From contig NZ_JAFBID010000018.1 in assembly GCF_016811235.1 (NCBI RefSeq), positions 30,676-94,675 of the forward strand: DNA of 64,000 nucleotides, read 5' to 3'. Origin of the DNA: Microvirga arabica. GTDB taxonomy: Bacteria; Pseudomonadota; Alphaproteobacteria; Rhizobiales; Beijerinckiaceae. Both the position numbers and the translations under genes were made by a program. The notes under the pieces were generated by a model. It saw only the letters and a list, made by a program, of their open reading frames with translations. It was not told where the DNA came from and made no database searches. Positions 36,993 through 44,087 of the stretch are shown in pieces; positions within the stretch are counted from its first letter, which is position 1; each line of letters opens with the position of its first letter.

Positions 36993-37217
36993 ATGGGAAG
37001 CAGCGGCGCGGTTGGCAGTAGAGTTTCACCGATCTCCGACGAAGACCTCCTGCGTACCATTGGCGAGGACCTCCGTAGCTTGTACGCTGACATCATCCGA
37101 CAGCCCCTGCCTCCGAAGATCGAGGCTGCTCTGGCCCGAATAGATCGAGTGCAGAGCCAAGGCAGTAACCTGCGCCGACCGGCGGCCCATTGGGGTGGGA
37201 CCTCGCTCGGGCTCTAA
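36993..37217 (+). CDS. NepR-like anti-sigma factor, island copy 2
   Basis: A 74-residue protein with SDEDLLRTIGEDLRSLYADI-IRQPLPPKIEAALARID, matching the NepR helix 1 - Pro turn - helix 2 core. It is paralogous to copy 1 (31747). Start 36993 has GGAGGCGGTG directly upstream, the same ribosome site as copy 1; the longer frame from 36933 is not conserved. It overlaps the convergent small membrane gene by 4 bp. No EcfG gene adjoins. Confidence 0.72.
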   Translation: MGSSGAVGSRVSPISDEDLLRTIGEDLRSLYADIIRQPLPPKIEAALARIDRVQSQGSNLRRPAAHWGGTSLGL

Positions 37218-37324
37218 GCACTTACCAAGACAGCAAAGGCCGCAGCGAGTGAGACAGCAATGACGCTGTACTCGGCCCACGTGTGCCATCGCGGTCTACT
37301 ATGAAAGTTCACTTCACCGAGCAT
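37214..37324 (-). CDS. Tiny membrane protein with VNFHSRPR motif, copy 2
   Basis: A 36-residue frame, MLGEVNFHSRPRWHTWAEYS followed by a hydrophobic helix (VIAVSLAAAFAVLVSA). GGAGAG lies five bases before ATG 37324. It is the counterpart of the protein at 31968-32084, sharing the VNFHSRPR motif, the Trp and the membrane helix, and occupies the same convergent position to a NepR-like gene. An in-frame start at 37450 would give a longer hydrophilic leader. Confidence 0.6.
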   Translation of the reverse strand: MLGEVNFHSRPRWHTWAEYSVIAVSLAAAFAVLVSA

Positions 37325-37472
37325 CTCATCTCTCCGTAAGGTGCGCCTCGTGCTTTGCTGAATTTTGTTCCCGTATTGTTCCCATTCTACGACCTTGGCA
37401 CTGCGGATCAAGTTGTCAGGAGCATTTTCCACGGGAACCTTGCGCCTCATCCAAGCGCGAGAGCAAAGCTGC

Positions 37473-38627
37473 TCAATAAGCGGGGACCAGCCGCCGCTCG
37501 ATCAAAGGCGCATCCATTTGGAAGCGCAGGCCATCGGAGGCATATTGGACCTCCACCTCAGCTTTGCACTGCATCGGCAGAACCCGCTGGAGCAGGGTCG
37601 AACCAAACCCTCGGTGCTGAGGCTCCTTCACCTGAGGACCGCCGAATTCCCTCCACTCCAGGCGAAGCTGTCTGGCACCGTTCACGTCATCGGTTTTCCA
37701 CCTGATCTCAACGTAGCCTTCCGGAACTGACAGAGCCCCATAGCGAACCGCATTTGTGGTCAGTTCATGAAGCGCCATGCCAACAGGCACCGCCAGTTCA
37801 GCCGCCAGATCAACAGGTGGCCCGAGCAGGACAAAGCGCGGCTGTCGGGTCTCTGCAAATGGCTTGAGTTCACTCAGAGCGATTTCCCGCAGCGGTGCGG
37901 CCTGCCAATAATCGTCGGTGAGCAAATTGTGCGTTCGGGCAAGAGAGATAATGCGATCCGAGAACGAGTGGTAGAACTCGTCGAAGCTGCCACTGGAGCG
38001 GCCCGTTGCCCCAACGAGGGCCTGAACCGTGGCCAGGGTATTCTTCACCCGATGGTGAAGCTCCCTCACCAGAAGGGTCTGCCGCTGCTCGATCCTGCGG
38101 CTGTCGTCCAACCGCTCGTCCCGTTCGGCTATGATACGGCGCAACTCCAGTTGCGACATCACCTGTTGCGCGAGCAGCGTTAGGATGGCAGCCTGATCCT
38201 CACTCAGGGTGCGAGGTGCATAGTCGAGGACGCACAAGGCTCCCAAAGGGATTCCATCAGGCGTTCTCAGCGCCGCCCCAGCATAGAAGTGCAGATGCGG
38301 TTCCCCTGATACGAGAGGGTTGTGAGCAAACCGAAGGTCCTCCTGGAGATCGGGAACGACCATTGTCCCTGGCTGAAGCATGGCCGTGAGACATATGGAG
38401 CAGTTCAGCGGCGTCTCACGCATTCCGAGCCCCACCTCGGCTTTGAACCACTGTCTACGCTCATCAATGAGGCTGATCAGAGCAACGGGCGTCTGACAGG
38501 TGCGGGCGGCAAGCGCGACCAGACCATCGAAAGCTGGCTCTGGCGGCGTGTCGATAATCCGGTAGTCATGCAGGGCCGCAAGCCGGTCCTGTTCTGTCCA
38601 GGTAGGGAGCGCTTTGTCGTTCAACAC
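37473..38627 (-). CDS. GAF-HWE sensor histidine kinase
   Basis: A 384-residue soluble kinase: GAF domain (about residues 25-165; RTCQTPVALISLIDERRQWF, GAALRTPDGIPLGALCVLD), then an HWE/HisKA_2 core with LLVRELHHRVKNTLATVQAL (phospho-His), GMALHELTTNAVRYGALS (N box) and LEWREFGG, the W-x-E hallmark. Kinases of this class phosphorylate PhyR-type or single-domain receivers in the general stress response. The receiver gene lies 82 bp upstream on the same strand, and nepR-ecfG beyond it, so the four genes likely form one regulatory unit. Confidence 0.9.
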   Translation of the reverse strand: MLNDKALPTWTEQDRLAALHDYRIIDTPPEPAFDGLVALAARTCQTPVALISLIDERRQWFKAEVGLGMRETPLNCSICLTAMLQPGTMVVPDLQEDLRFAHNPLVSGEPHLHFYAGAALRTPDGIPLGALCVLDYAPRTLSEDQAAILTLLAQQVMSQLELRRIIAERDERLDDSRRIEQRQTLLVRELHHRVKNTLATVQALVGATGRSSGSFDEFYHSFSDRIISLARTHNLLTDDYWQAAPLREIALSELKPFAETRQPRFVLLGPPVDLAAELAVPVGMALHELTTNAVRYGALSVPEGYVEIRWKTDDVNGARQLRLEWREFGGPQVKEPQHRGFGSTLLQRVLPMQCKAEVEVQYASDGLRFQMDAPLIERRLVPAY

Positions 38628-38709
38628 GGACCTGTTACCAGTGGGGCCTCGTGAGAACGCGCTTAACCTATGTTAGTTCGAGCGAAGTGACTGATTTGCA
38701 CAAGGAAAT

Positions 38710-39090
38710 TTAGCTGCATCTGACCAGGAATTGCTCGCAAGCTTGGACCAAAGCGGCAGGTGGAGCGGGCTTCTCGATCCAGGTCACATGCTGAAACTCG
38801 GCCAAGAGGGGATGGTTCTCCTGATGGCCCGAGTAGATCAGAAATGGCACCTCACGGCGGCTGAGTTCAGCAGCAACATTGCTGCATGAGCCATCATTCA
38901 GCGTGGCGTCCAAAATGGCCATGGAGGGTGTTGCTGTTCCAAGCCACTCCAAAGCAACAGAGCAGGTTGTGAAGGGGCCAGCTACCGCATAGCCAGCGTC
39001 CTGCAACTCATCTTGGAGGTTGAGCGCGATGAGGGCTTCGTCCTCCAAAATCAGGACAAGCGGCTTACTGGTATTTTGGATCGGCATCAC
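38710..39090 (-). CDS. Single-domain response regulator
   Basis: A 126-residue receiver with no output domain: acidic pair in LILEDEALIALNLQDEL, phospho-acceptor in MAILDATLNDGSC, Ser in LIYSGHQ and Lys in IEKPAPP, all intact. This FxxxxGK-like/Rhizobiales receiver class (HWE-associated) commonly acts as phosphate sink or link in stress phosphorelays. Start is 39090 or 39087 (MM). It sits between the broken ecfG and the HWE kinase. Confidence 0.88.
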   Translation of the reverse strand: MMPIQNTSKPLVLILEDEALIALNLQDELQDAGYAVAGPFTTCSVALEWLGTATPSMAILDATLNDGSCSNVAAELSRREVPFLIYSGHQENHPLLAEFQHVTWIEKPAPPAALVQACEQFLVRCS

Positions 39091-39167
39091 TCAGCCTTGG
39101 CGAACGGCCTTGAACCTAACCTGAACAGCCAAACTTGGCCATTTCCTATGGAATGGAAATGAGCAGT

Positions 39168-39706
39168 TCACCTCATGGCCAGAGCCGCCTTGGTCAGATC
39201 ATCAGGCCCCAAGTCAGCCTCACCTGACAGGTCTAAGAGTGACGCCAGTTTGAAGCGGGCGCGGTTCACGCGGCTCTTGACCGTACCAACCGCCACGTCG
39301 CACACCTCAGCAGCTTCTTCATAGGACATCCCGTGCGCTCCCACCAAAAGCAGCGCCTCTCGCTGATTCAGGGGAAGCGTGGCTAAGGCTGCTCGGAAGT
39401 TCTCGAAGTCGAGACGGCTATGCTGATCCGGGTGTGTTCTAAGGCGAGCGGCATAGACCCATCAGCATCCTCCACCTCGCGCTTGCGTTTGCGGTACTCA
39501 GAATGAACGAGGTTGCGCAGGATCGTGAAGAGCCATGCGTTGAGGTTCGTCCCTCGTTCAAATCGGTCGATAGACCCCCATGCCCGCACGATGGCGTCCT
39601 GCACCAGATCGTCAGCGCGATCAGCGTTCCCCGTCAGGGAAATCGCAAAGGCGCGCAGCTTCGGAATGGCTGCAACGATTTCGTCGCGCAGGCTGTCTTC
39701 AACCAT
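39168..39706 (-). pseudogene. ecfG: EcfG-type sigma factor split by a one-base deletion
   Basis: The first frame encodes sigma region 2 (IPKLRAFAISLTGNADRADD, LNAWLFTILRNLVHSEYRKR, EVEDADGS) and runs out of homology at about 39456. One frame over, the sequence resumes as YAARLRTHPDQHSRLDFENF and region 4 (LPLNQREALLLVGAHGMSYE, VGTVKSRVNRARFKL) to a TGA at 39168. Restoring one base in GGGTC-TATGCC gives an uninterrupted 179-residue EcfG, the normal length. It overlaps the nepR stop by 8 bp. A sequencing error is the main alternative to true inactivation. Confidence 0.85.
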
Positions 39707-39935
39707 GAGCTTCAGGGGCGATACAGCCCGCTTCGATCTGACGGACAAGAAGTGTCAGACTTGGCGACAACGGAAGCTGTTCGAGGTCGGCATACATTTC
39801 GCGCAAGGTCGTGCCGATCCGCTCCTGGGTTTCAGCCTGAATGTCGAACCAAAGATCATCGCCCCTCCAGGAATGAGGAACAACGATGATGTACTCTTCC
39901 GGCCAGTCGTCGGATGCTCTACGGCCCATCGGCAT
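39699..39935 (-). CDS. nepR: NepR anti-sigma factor, island copy 3
   Basis: A 78-residue protein whose C-terminal half, ETQERIGTTLREMYADLEQL-PLSPSLTLLVRQIEAG, fits the NepR core, preceded by an unusual 35-residue N-terminus with several Trp (DDWPEEYIIVVPHSWRGDDLWF). It overlaps the start of ecfG by 8 bp, the standard nepR-ecfG arrangement, and has an exact EcfG promoter about 35 bp upstream, implying autoregulation. An alternative start is 39929, which has better Shine-Dalgarno spacing. Confidence 0.8.
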   Translation of the reverse strand: MPMGRRASDDWPEEYIIVVPHSWRGDDLWFDIQAETQERIGTTLREMYADLEQLPLSPSLTLLVRQIEAGCIAPEAHG

Positions 39936-39972
39936 TCCTACCCATTCGCTCTCTTTCTGGCGTTAGGGCATC

Positions 39973-39997
39973 AACGAGGAAGGCCGAATGGCGTTCC
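39973..39997 (-). promoter_or_regulatory. EcfG-type promoter of nepR-ecfG
   Basis: On the minus strand GGAAC (39997-39993), 16-bp spacer, CGTT (39976-39973): exact consensus. It places a short leader before nepR at 39935. Confidence 0.75.
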
Positions 39998-40055
39998 TGG
40001 CGAACGGTCACGTTTTGCTAACTTATGTTTATTTCTCGGGCGCAACAAAGCAGTA

Positions 40056-40080
40056 GGAACGGGAACAGCTTGGCCGCGTT
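40056..40080 (+). promoter_or_regulatory. EcfG-type promoter of the exported protein gene
   Basis: GGAAC (40056-40060), 16-bp spacer, CGTT (40077-40080), 25 bp before the ATG at 40106. It is divergent from the nepR-ecfG promoter, 59 bp away. Confidence 0.72.
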
Positions 40081-40105
40081 TTTCCCTGCATCATAGGAGG
40101 CGGGG

Positions 40106-40723
40106 ATGCCAAAGCTTGGGATGAGGCTCGTCAGACTGATCAAGCCTTTCAGCATTCTGACCGTAGCTCTGGCTTTTCCGTTCGCGATTAGTGCTGTGCC
40201 AGCCCAAGCTCAAGGCATCTTCGGGCTGTTTCGAGCCTTCTCCCAACCCACGCCACCAGCCCCGCCGCCGCAATCGTTCGGCTATCAGCCTGATCCTGGG
40301 TTTGAGCAGCCCCGTCGCAAAGCCCGCCCGCGTCCGAAGCCCGTTGTCGTAGAGAAATTGGAAGTCAAGAAGCCCATCGAGCCCAAACCTATGGGAGAGA
40401 TTGCCAATCCTGTTCCGGCGCTTCTGGCCGACAGCACCTTGCGTCCCGGCGATATGGTGATGTTCCCGGATGGGCTGCGCGTGTTCACGGGGAAACCCGG
40501 AGGGTCTCACAAGCTCACGGACTTCAAGCCCTTGGCCCAAGCAGGCAAGCACCTGTCTCGTGCGACTCGTAAGCTGGTCGCCCATTTGCTTCCGGCAGAA
40601 AACCTCGCATGGAACACAGATGCAGTCAGGTCTGGCGGCAAGCTTGCGGCAAATACTGACGATGTCCTGACGACAGGAAGCGTGAGCAGCCCCAAGAGCC
40701 GGAAGGGCTCACGGTCGCGATGA
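40106..40723 (+). CDS. Exported Pro-rich protein, hypothetical
   Basis: A 205-residue protein with a signal peptide (IKPFSILTVALAFPFAISAV, cleavage near PAQAQG), a Pro-rich stretch (QPTPPAPPPQSFGYQPDPGF), a basic segment (PRRKARPRPKPVVVEKLEVK) and a conserved-looking C-terminal region (LRPGDMVMFPDGLRVFTGKP). Family not recognised. Start 40106 has AGGAGG five bases upstream. The exact EcfG promoter suggests induction under general stress. Confidence 0.75.
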   Translation: MPKLGMRLVRLIKPFSILTVALAFPFAISAVPAQAQGIFGLFRAFSQPTPPAPPPQSFGYQPDPGFEQPRRKARPRPKPVVVEKLEVKKPIEPKPMGEIANPVPALLADSTLRPGDMVMFPDGLRVFTGKPGGSHKLTDFKPLAQAGKHLSRATRKLVAHLLPAENLAWNTDAVRSGGKLAANTDDVLTTGSVSSPKSRKGSRSR

Positions 40724-40757
40724 CACTCGCCTAAAGCTGATCGAACCCGTCAAAGCG

Positions 40758-40985
40758 TCACGCGTGGGCGGGGTGCTCCTCGACCAGCGTTCCGATCAGG
40801 CGCAGCAATTCTTGCTGTTCTGGACCGTCGCCTCGGCTCAGGAAGGCCGCAAGGTCCTCGTGTTCCACGTGCCCTCCGGACGCCGCATTGGCTTCGTGAT
40901 GGATGAACAAAACCCCTGAAGGATCACGGATCAAGTACCAGCGGTCGCCACTTGAGCTTTCGTAGAACTTGCGCGCCTTCTTCAT
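40758..40985 (-). CDS. Small hypothetical protein
   Basis: A 75-residue soluble protein: MKKARKFYESSSGDRWYLIR, then DPSGVLFIHHEANAASGGHV and LRLIGTLVEEHPAHA. The pattern resembles a family of small uncharacterised proteins common in Bradyrhizobium and Methylobacterium. AGGAG lies seven bases before the ATG. Function unknown. Confidence 0.75.
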   Translation of the reverse strand: MKKARKFYESSSGDRWYLIRDPSGVLFIHHEANAASGGHVEHEDLAAFLSRGDGPEQQELLRLIGTLVEEHPAHA

Positions 40986-41162
40986 GGGAGGCTCCTGTCA
41001 GATCGGCCGGCGTATTCAATGTAACGCATTTTCAAGGCGCAGAAAGTGGCCTCTGAATTCCGGAGTATTTCGTTCCGGGAACCGGAGGTGCTCCTTCGAT
41101 AGGGTTTGGATTTGGCGCAGTCGAGTGAAGGTCGTTTTGTCAGGTCGAAGGGCGTTCCTGGG

Positions 41163-41657
41163 CTACTTCTTCCGCCCGAATAAGGTGGCGAGCAGGCCAC
41201 CCTGACTATTGGCAGGCTGCGGCTCGGCATGGACCGGAGTTTCCTCCAACCTTATCTCTGCTTCAGGTATTTGTTCGGTCTCGGGTCCTGAGTGGACATC
41301 GAGTTCAGCCGAAAGAGGCTCATCCGCCCCCTGGTCAGTTACTTCTTGTGCTTCCAGTGCCGTTGGCAACGGCTCGCTGACCATGGTCTGCTCTGCGGTC
41401 GAGAGGACCTCAATACGGCCTGGAAAGTCAGAGGGACAGTCGTAGCGGACGAAATCCTGGAAACCTCGCCGAATGGAGTGCTCGCGGTCGAGAATTACCT
41501 CGTGGATGACATCAACGACAAAGAAGCGTCCCTCACGAGTGGTGACATCAACTCGGCTGACCACCCCCTCGCAAAAGCTCCTCATCGAACCGGGAGGGTG
41601 GAAGTGGACGCGCACCTGATCCCCAACGGCAATCTTCATCGGCCATTTCTCAGACAT
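41163..41657 (-). CDS. Hypothetical protein with KOW/SH3-like N-terminus
   Basis: A 164-residue protein. The N-terminal 75 residues (VGDQVRVHFHPPGSMRSFCE, GRFFVVDVIHEVILDRE) look like a small beta-barrel; a long acidic, Pro-rich linker follows; and the end is GLLATLFGRKK, a short hydrophobic-basic tail. The start at 41657 overlaps the stop of the LuxR-type regulator by 8 bp; ATG 41639 (MKIAVGDQ) is an alternative. Function unknown. Confidence 0.65.
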   Translation of the reverse strand: MSEKWPMKIAVGDQVRVHFHPPGSMRSFCEGVVSRVDVTTREGRFFVVDVIHEVILDREHSIRRGFQDFVRYDCPSDFPGRIEVLSTAEQTMVSEPLPTALEAQEVTDQGADEPLSAELDVHSGPETEQIPEAEIRLEETPVHAEPQPANSQGGLLATLFGRKK

Positions 41658-42417
41658 TCAGGTCAGAAACCCCTGTTCTCGGCAGGCGCTGAGAGGCCCA
41701 CATGGCGGCTTGGGTGCGGTTCGTTGCTCCGATCTTTCGCAGGATGGCTTTGACGTGAACTTTGATTGTGGCCTCGGTGATATCGAGCTTGCGAGCGATA
41801 ACCTTGTTCGCCTCTCCCTTCGTCAAGCAGCCCAGGATTTCCGCCTCTCGCGCCGAGAGCTTGCAAGCTGTCAGGTCAGACAGCTTCGCCTCTGCCATGC
41901 TGTCATCCTGAACCGGCTGATCACAGGCTTGGGGAGCCATGTCCATGATCAAGCGCACCACCTCGAAGGGCAGAATGCTCTCCCCGAGCATGACCAGTTC
42001 CAGTGAATTGATTAGCACCTCAGGGCCACTGATGGTGAGGCAGAAGCCCTTCACGCCCACCTCATGCGCCGTTTGCACGAAGCTGAGGTCGAACTGATCC
42101 GCCAGGGCAATGATCCGGGTCTCGGGCGACTGTTCTCTTATCTGCCGGATCACCTCAAGCACACGACTGGTGTTCTGGCTGGCTTCGATGATCACCAGGG
42201 CTGTGTTGAAGGCACAATACTGGAGGCGTTTTGGACCAGTGACAGATGCTGCCTCGGCAATTGCAAAGAGCGTATCCCGCAGGATGTGCTGAAGTCCTGA
42301 ACGCAGAAGGGGGTTGTCGCAGATCAGAGCCGTAGGAATCGCTGGAGTGAGACGCGTGGCCGGGGTGTCAGTGCCCAACGAGCGATCATGTACAAGCGTC
42401 AGCGTTTGTGCAGTCAT
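41650..42417 (-). CDS. LuxR-type regulator with degenerate receiver domain
   Basis: A 255-residue protein with a NarL-like layout. The receiver (residues 27-150) keeps the fold (IPTALICDNPLLRSGLQHIL) but has Glu78 where the phospho-acceptor Asp should be (ALVIIEASQ) and Thr in place of the conserved Lys (GFCLTIS). The HTH is canonical: LSAREAEILGCLTKGEANKV then ITEATIKVHVKAILRKIG. It may be constitutively active or sense a ligand rather than phosphate. It lies upstream of, and overlaps, the 164-residue gene. Confidence 0.85.
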   Translation of the reverse strand: MTAQTLTLVHDRSLGTDTPATRLTPAIPTALICDNPLLRSGLQHILRDTLFAIAEAASVTGPKRLQYCAFNTALVIIEASQNTSRVLEVIRQIREQSPETRIIALADQFDLSFVQTAHEVGVKGFCLTISGPEVLINSLELVMLGESILPFEVVRLIMDMAPQACDQPVQDDSMAEAKLSDLTACKLSAREAEILGCLTKGEANKVIARKLDITEATIKVHVKAILRKIGATNRTQAAMWASQRLPRTGVSDLNV

Positions 42418-42776
42418 CCGTGCCCCCTGTTTAGTCTTCCGAGTTAATCAAAAGTAAACGAGGAGCAGAGTTTCTGTCTGTCTAAATCCCGACAGTAATC
42501 TGGTTAGAAGAATACTCCTAACTGTGACATGCAGTCACGTTTCTGTGATCACGCAGAAGAAAGCGGGTTGGCTCACGATCAGCCAGTATTGGCTGAGCAA
42601 CCCCGAGGCCAAGGATGGAAGGGGAGGCTCGCTTCAAGGTTCATGAGACCCTATCCCTCCCTTCTAAGCTTCAGCCGATGCTGCGGAGAGACTCCGCGAA
42701 TAAAAGAAGCGCCCATTCAGGGCGCTTAAGGTCCCGGCCCGTAGGGGCAGAAAGGCCGGTGAAACTAAAAATCTGG
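42418..42776. other. Intergenic stretch with a hairpin
   Basis: About 360 bp with no convincing gene. An 8-bp stem AAGCGCCC/GGGCGCTT (42707-42727) lies downstream of the minus-strand gene at 42777 and could end its transcript. The regulator's promoter is expected near 42430-42520, an AT-rich part. Confidence 0.5.
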
Positions 42777-43079
42777 TCAGCCTACTGCTCTGAGGTCGTC
42801 CGACACGGCTAACGACAGGTGGCTCTGAAGTTCAGTAATCAGCGCCACGTAGGGCTGACGCCGCTCGCGGTGCCGCCGCTCCAGGCTGTCGATGATCTGC
42901 CTCTTCAGCACAGGATCGGTCCTGCCATGCTCCACCCGCTGTATCTCATGCTGATGCTCAAAGTCGAGATTGGACAGGGTCCGTGACGTGCTCTGCAACA
43001 GGGCAGACAGATCGAACGGGTACTCTGCACCAACGATCAGGCGGGTGAGTGCAGAAGAGACTTGCTGGTGGTTCTGCAT
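42777..43079 (-). CDS. Hypothetical helical protein
   Basis: A 100-residue soluble, helix-rich protein (MQNHQQVSSALTRLIVGAEY, DFEHQHEIQRVEHGRTDPVL, KRQIIDSLERRHRERRQPYV). Family not recognised. Its 5' leader contains two mutually exclusive hairpins, one of which hides the GGGG that would serve as ribosome site. Confidence 0.65.
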   Translation of the reverse strand: MQNHQQVSSALTRLIVGAEYPFDLSALLQSTSRTLSNLDFEHQHEIQRVEHGRTDPVLKRQIIDSLERRHRERRQPYVALITELQSHLSLAVSDDLRAVG

Positions 43080-43440
43080 TGTAGCCCCAATGAGTGGGGC
43101 TGAGCCGCACCCTTGTTCAGGTGCTTAAGCTCAGCCCATGCCCATTCTCAAGAAACGGTTCATCCCTAAACAGTCCTGCTTCAGCATACCTCAGTCACGC
43201 TGTGGCTCTCCCCCACCTCTGCATGAGAACTCGGGTGGGTGTCAGCCCGTACAGCCACGATGTTTGCTGAAGACGCGCTGGGAAATACTGGAGAGGTGAG
43301 CCACTTGTCTGTTGGATACCCGACAGAACGGATAACTCTTTCGTATATGTCAGCTTGCCGCAGCAGGATGATTTCCTGCCCTGATGATTATTGTACAATA
43401 GAGCTTTGCTGGGTGGCATCTGTGCTTCGGGGAGGAAGCT
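43080..43440. other. Intergenic region upstream of two divergent genes
   Basis: Apart from the leader hairpins at 43083-43137, no feature is recognised in this 360-bp stretch. It must hold the promoters of both flanking genes. Neither matches the EcfG consensus. Confidence 0.5.
43083..43137 (-). promoter_or_regulatory. Candidate RNA switch in the 5' leader
   Basis: On the minus strand, stem I pairs GGGCTGAGC (43137-43129) with GCTCAGCCC (43105-43097), enclosing GCACC/GGTGC. Stem II pairs AGCCCCA (43101-43095) with TGGGGCT (43089-43083), three bases before the start codon. The two stems share AGCCC and cannot coexist; stem II sequesters the GGGG ribosome site. This is the architecture of a translational switch or thermosensor, inferred from sequence only. 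Confidence 0.45.
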
Positions 43441-43869
43441 ATGCGTATCCACGCCATTGTTGCCATTACCTGTCTGTGCCTCTCGGCTCCTGCCAAGGCA
43501 CAGGACAAGGCCACCATTCAGAGCCTGAATGACAGGTTTGCCCAAGCCTTCAATGCAGGCGATGCGGCAGGAGTTGCCGCCCTGTACACTGAGGAAGCCG
43601 TTATCCTGCCGCCTGGGGCCGAGATGATGAAGGGCAGGAGTGCCATTCAGGCGTTCTGGAAGGGTGCTGCGGAGCAGCTTGGCAATGGCAAGCTGACAAC
43701 CGTCGAAGTAAAGCCGCTGGGGAGCGACAGAGCCCTTGAGATTGGCACCTTCTCGTTCAGGACGAAAGCATCACAGCCGCAGGAGATCACCGGCAAGTAT
43801 GTGGTAGTCTGGGAGAAGGTTAGAGCCGATTGGAAGCTCGCCACCGATATCTGGAATACGAACAAGTAG
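43441..43869 (+). CDS. Exported SnoaL-like/DUF4440 protein
   Basis: A 142-residue protein with a signal peptide (MRIHAIVAITCLCLSAPAKA) and an NTF2/SnoaL fold: LNDRFAQAFNAGDAAGVAAL, YTEEAVILPPGAEMMKGRSA and the end YVVVWEKVRADWKLATDIWN. This corresponds to the SgcJ/EcaC and YybH-like DUF4440 group, mostly of unknown ligand. GGGAGG lies seven bases before the ATG. Confidence 0.88.
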   Translation: MRIHAIVAITCLCLSAPAKAQDKATIQSLNDRFAQAFNAGDAAGVAALYTEEAVILPPGAEMMKGRSAIQAFWKGAAEQLGNGKLTTVEVKPLGSDRALEIGTFSFRTKASQPQEITGKYVVVWEKVRADWKLATDIWNTNK

Positions 43870-43911
43870 CTCGGACGACTGTTCTGCCGCTTCCGAAAGA
43901 AGCTCAACTTC

Positions 43912-43930
43912 TGGAACACCGAGTGTTCCA
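43912..43930. repeat. 19-bp perfect palindrome
   Basis: TGGAACAC-CGA-GTGTTCCA, 43 bp after the SnoaL-like gene stop. It could be a terminator stem without T-run or a binding site for a dimeric regulator acting on the lipoprotein gene at 44088. Confidence 0.5.
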
Positions 43931-44087
43931 AGGCTTGCTCGGTGGCGAGGATGGTATGCCGGTTCATTAAGACCGTAACTGTTTCCACAAGCTTCTCTGC
44001 TTCATCAATGCGCAATGTGAGGCTGGACCTCCTTCGCATGCTCTGTTCTGCTAAACTGATGAACAGATCAGCGGAGGCTGTGAGGCG

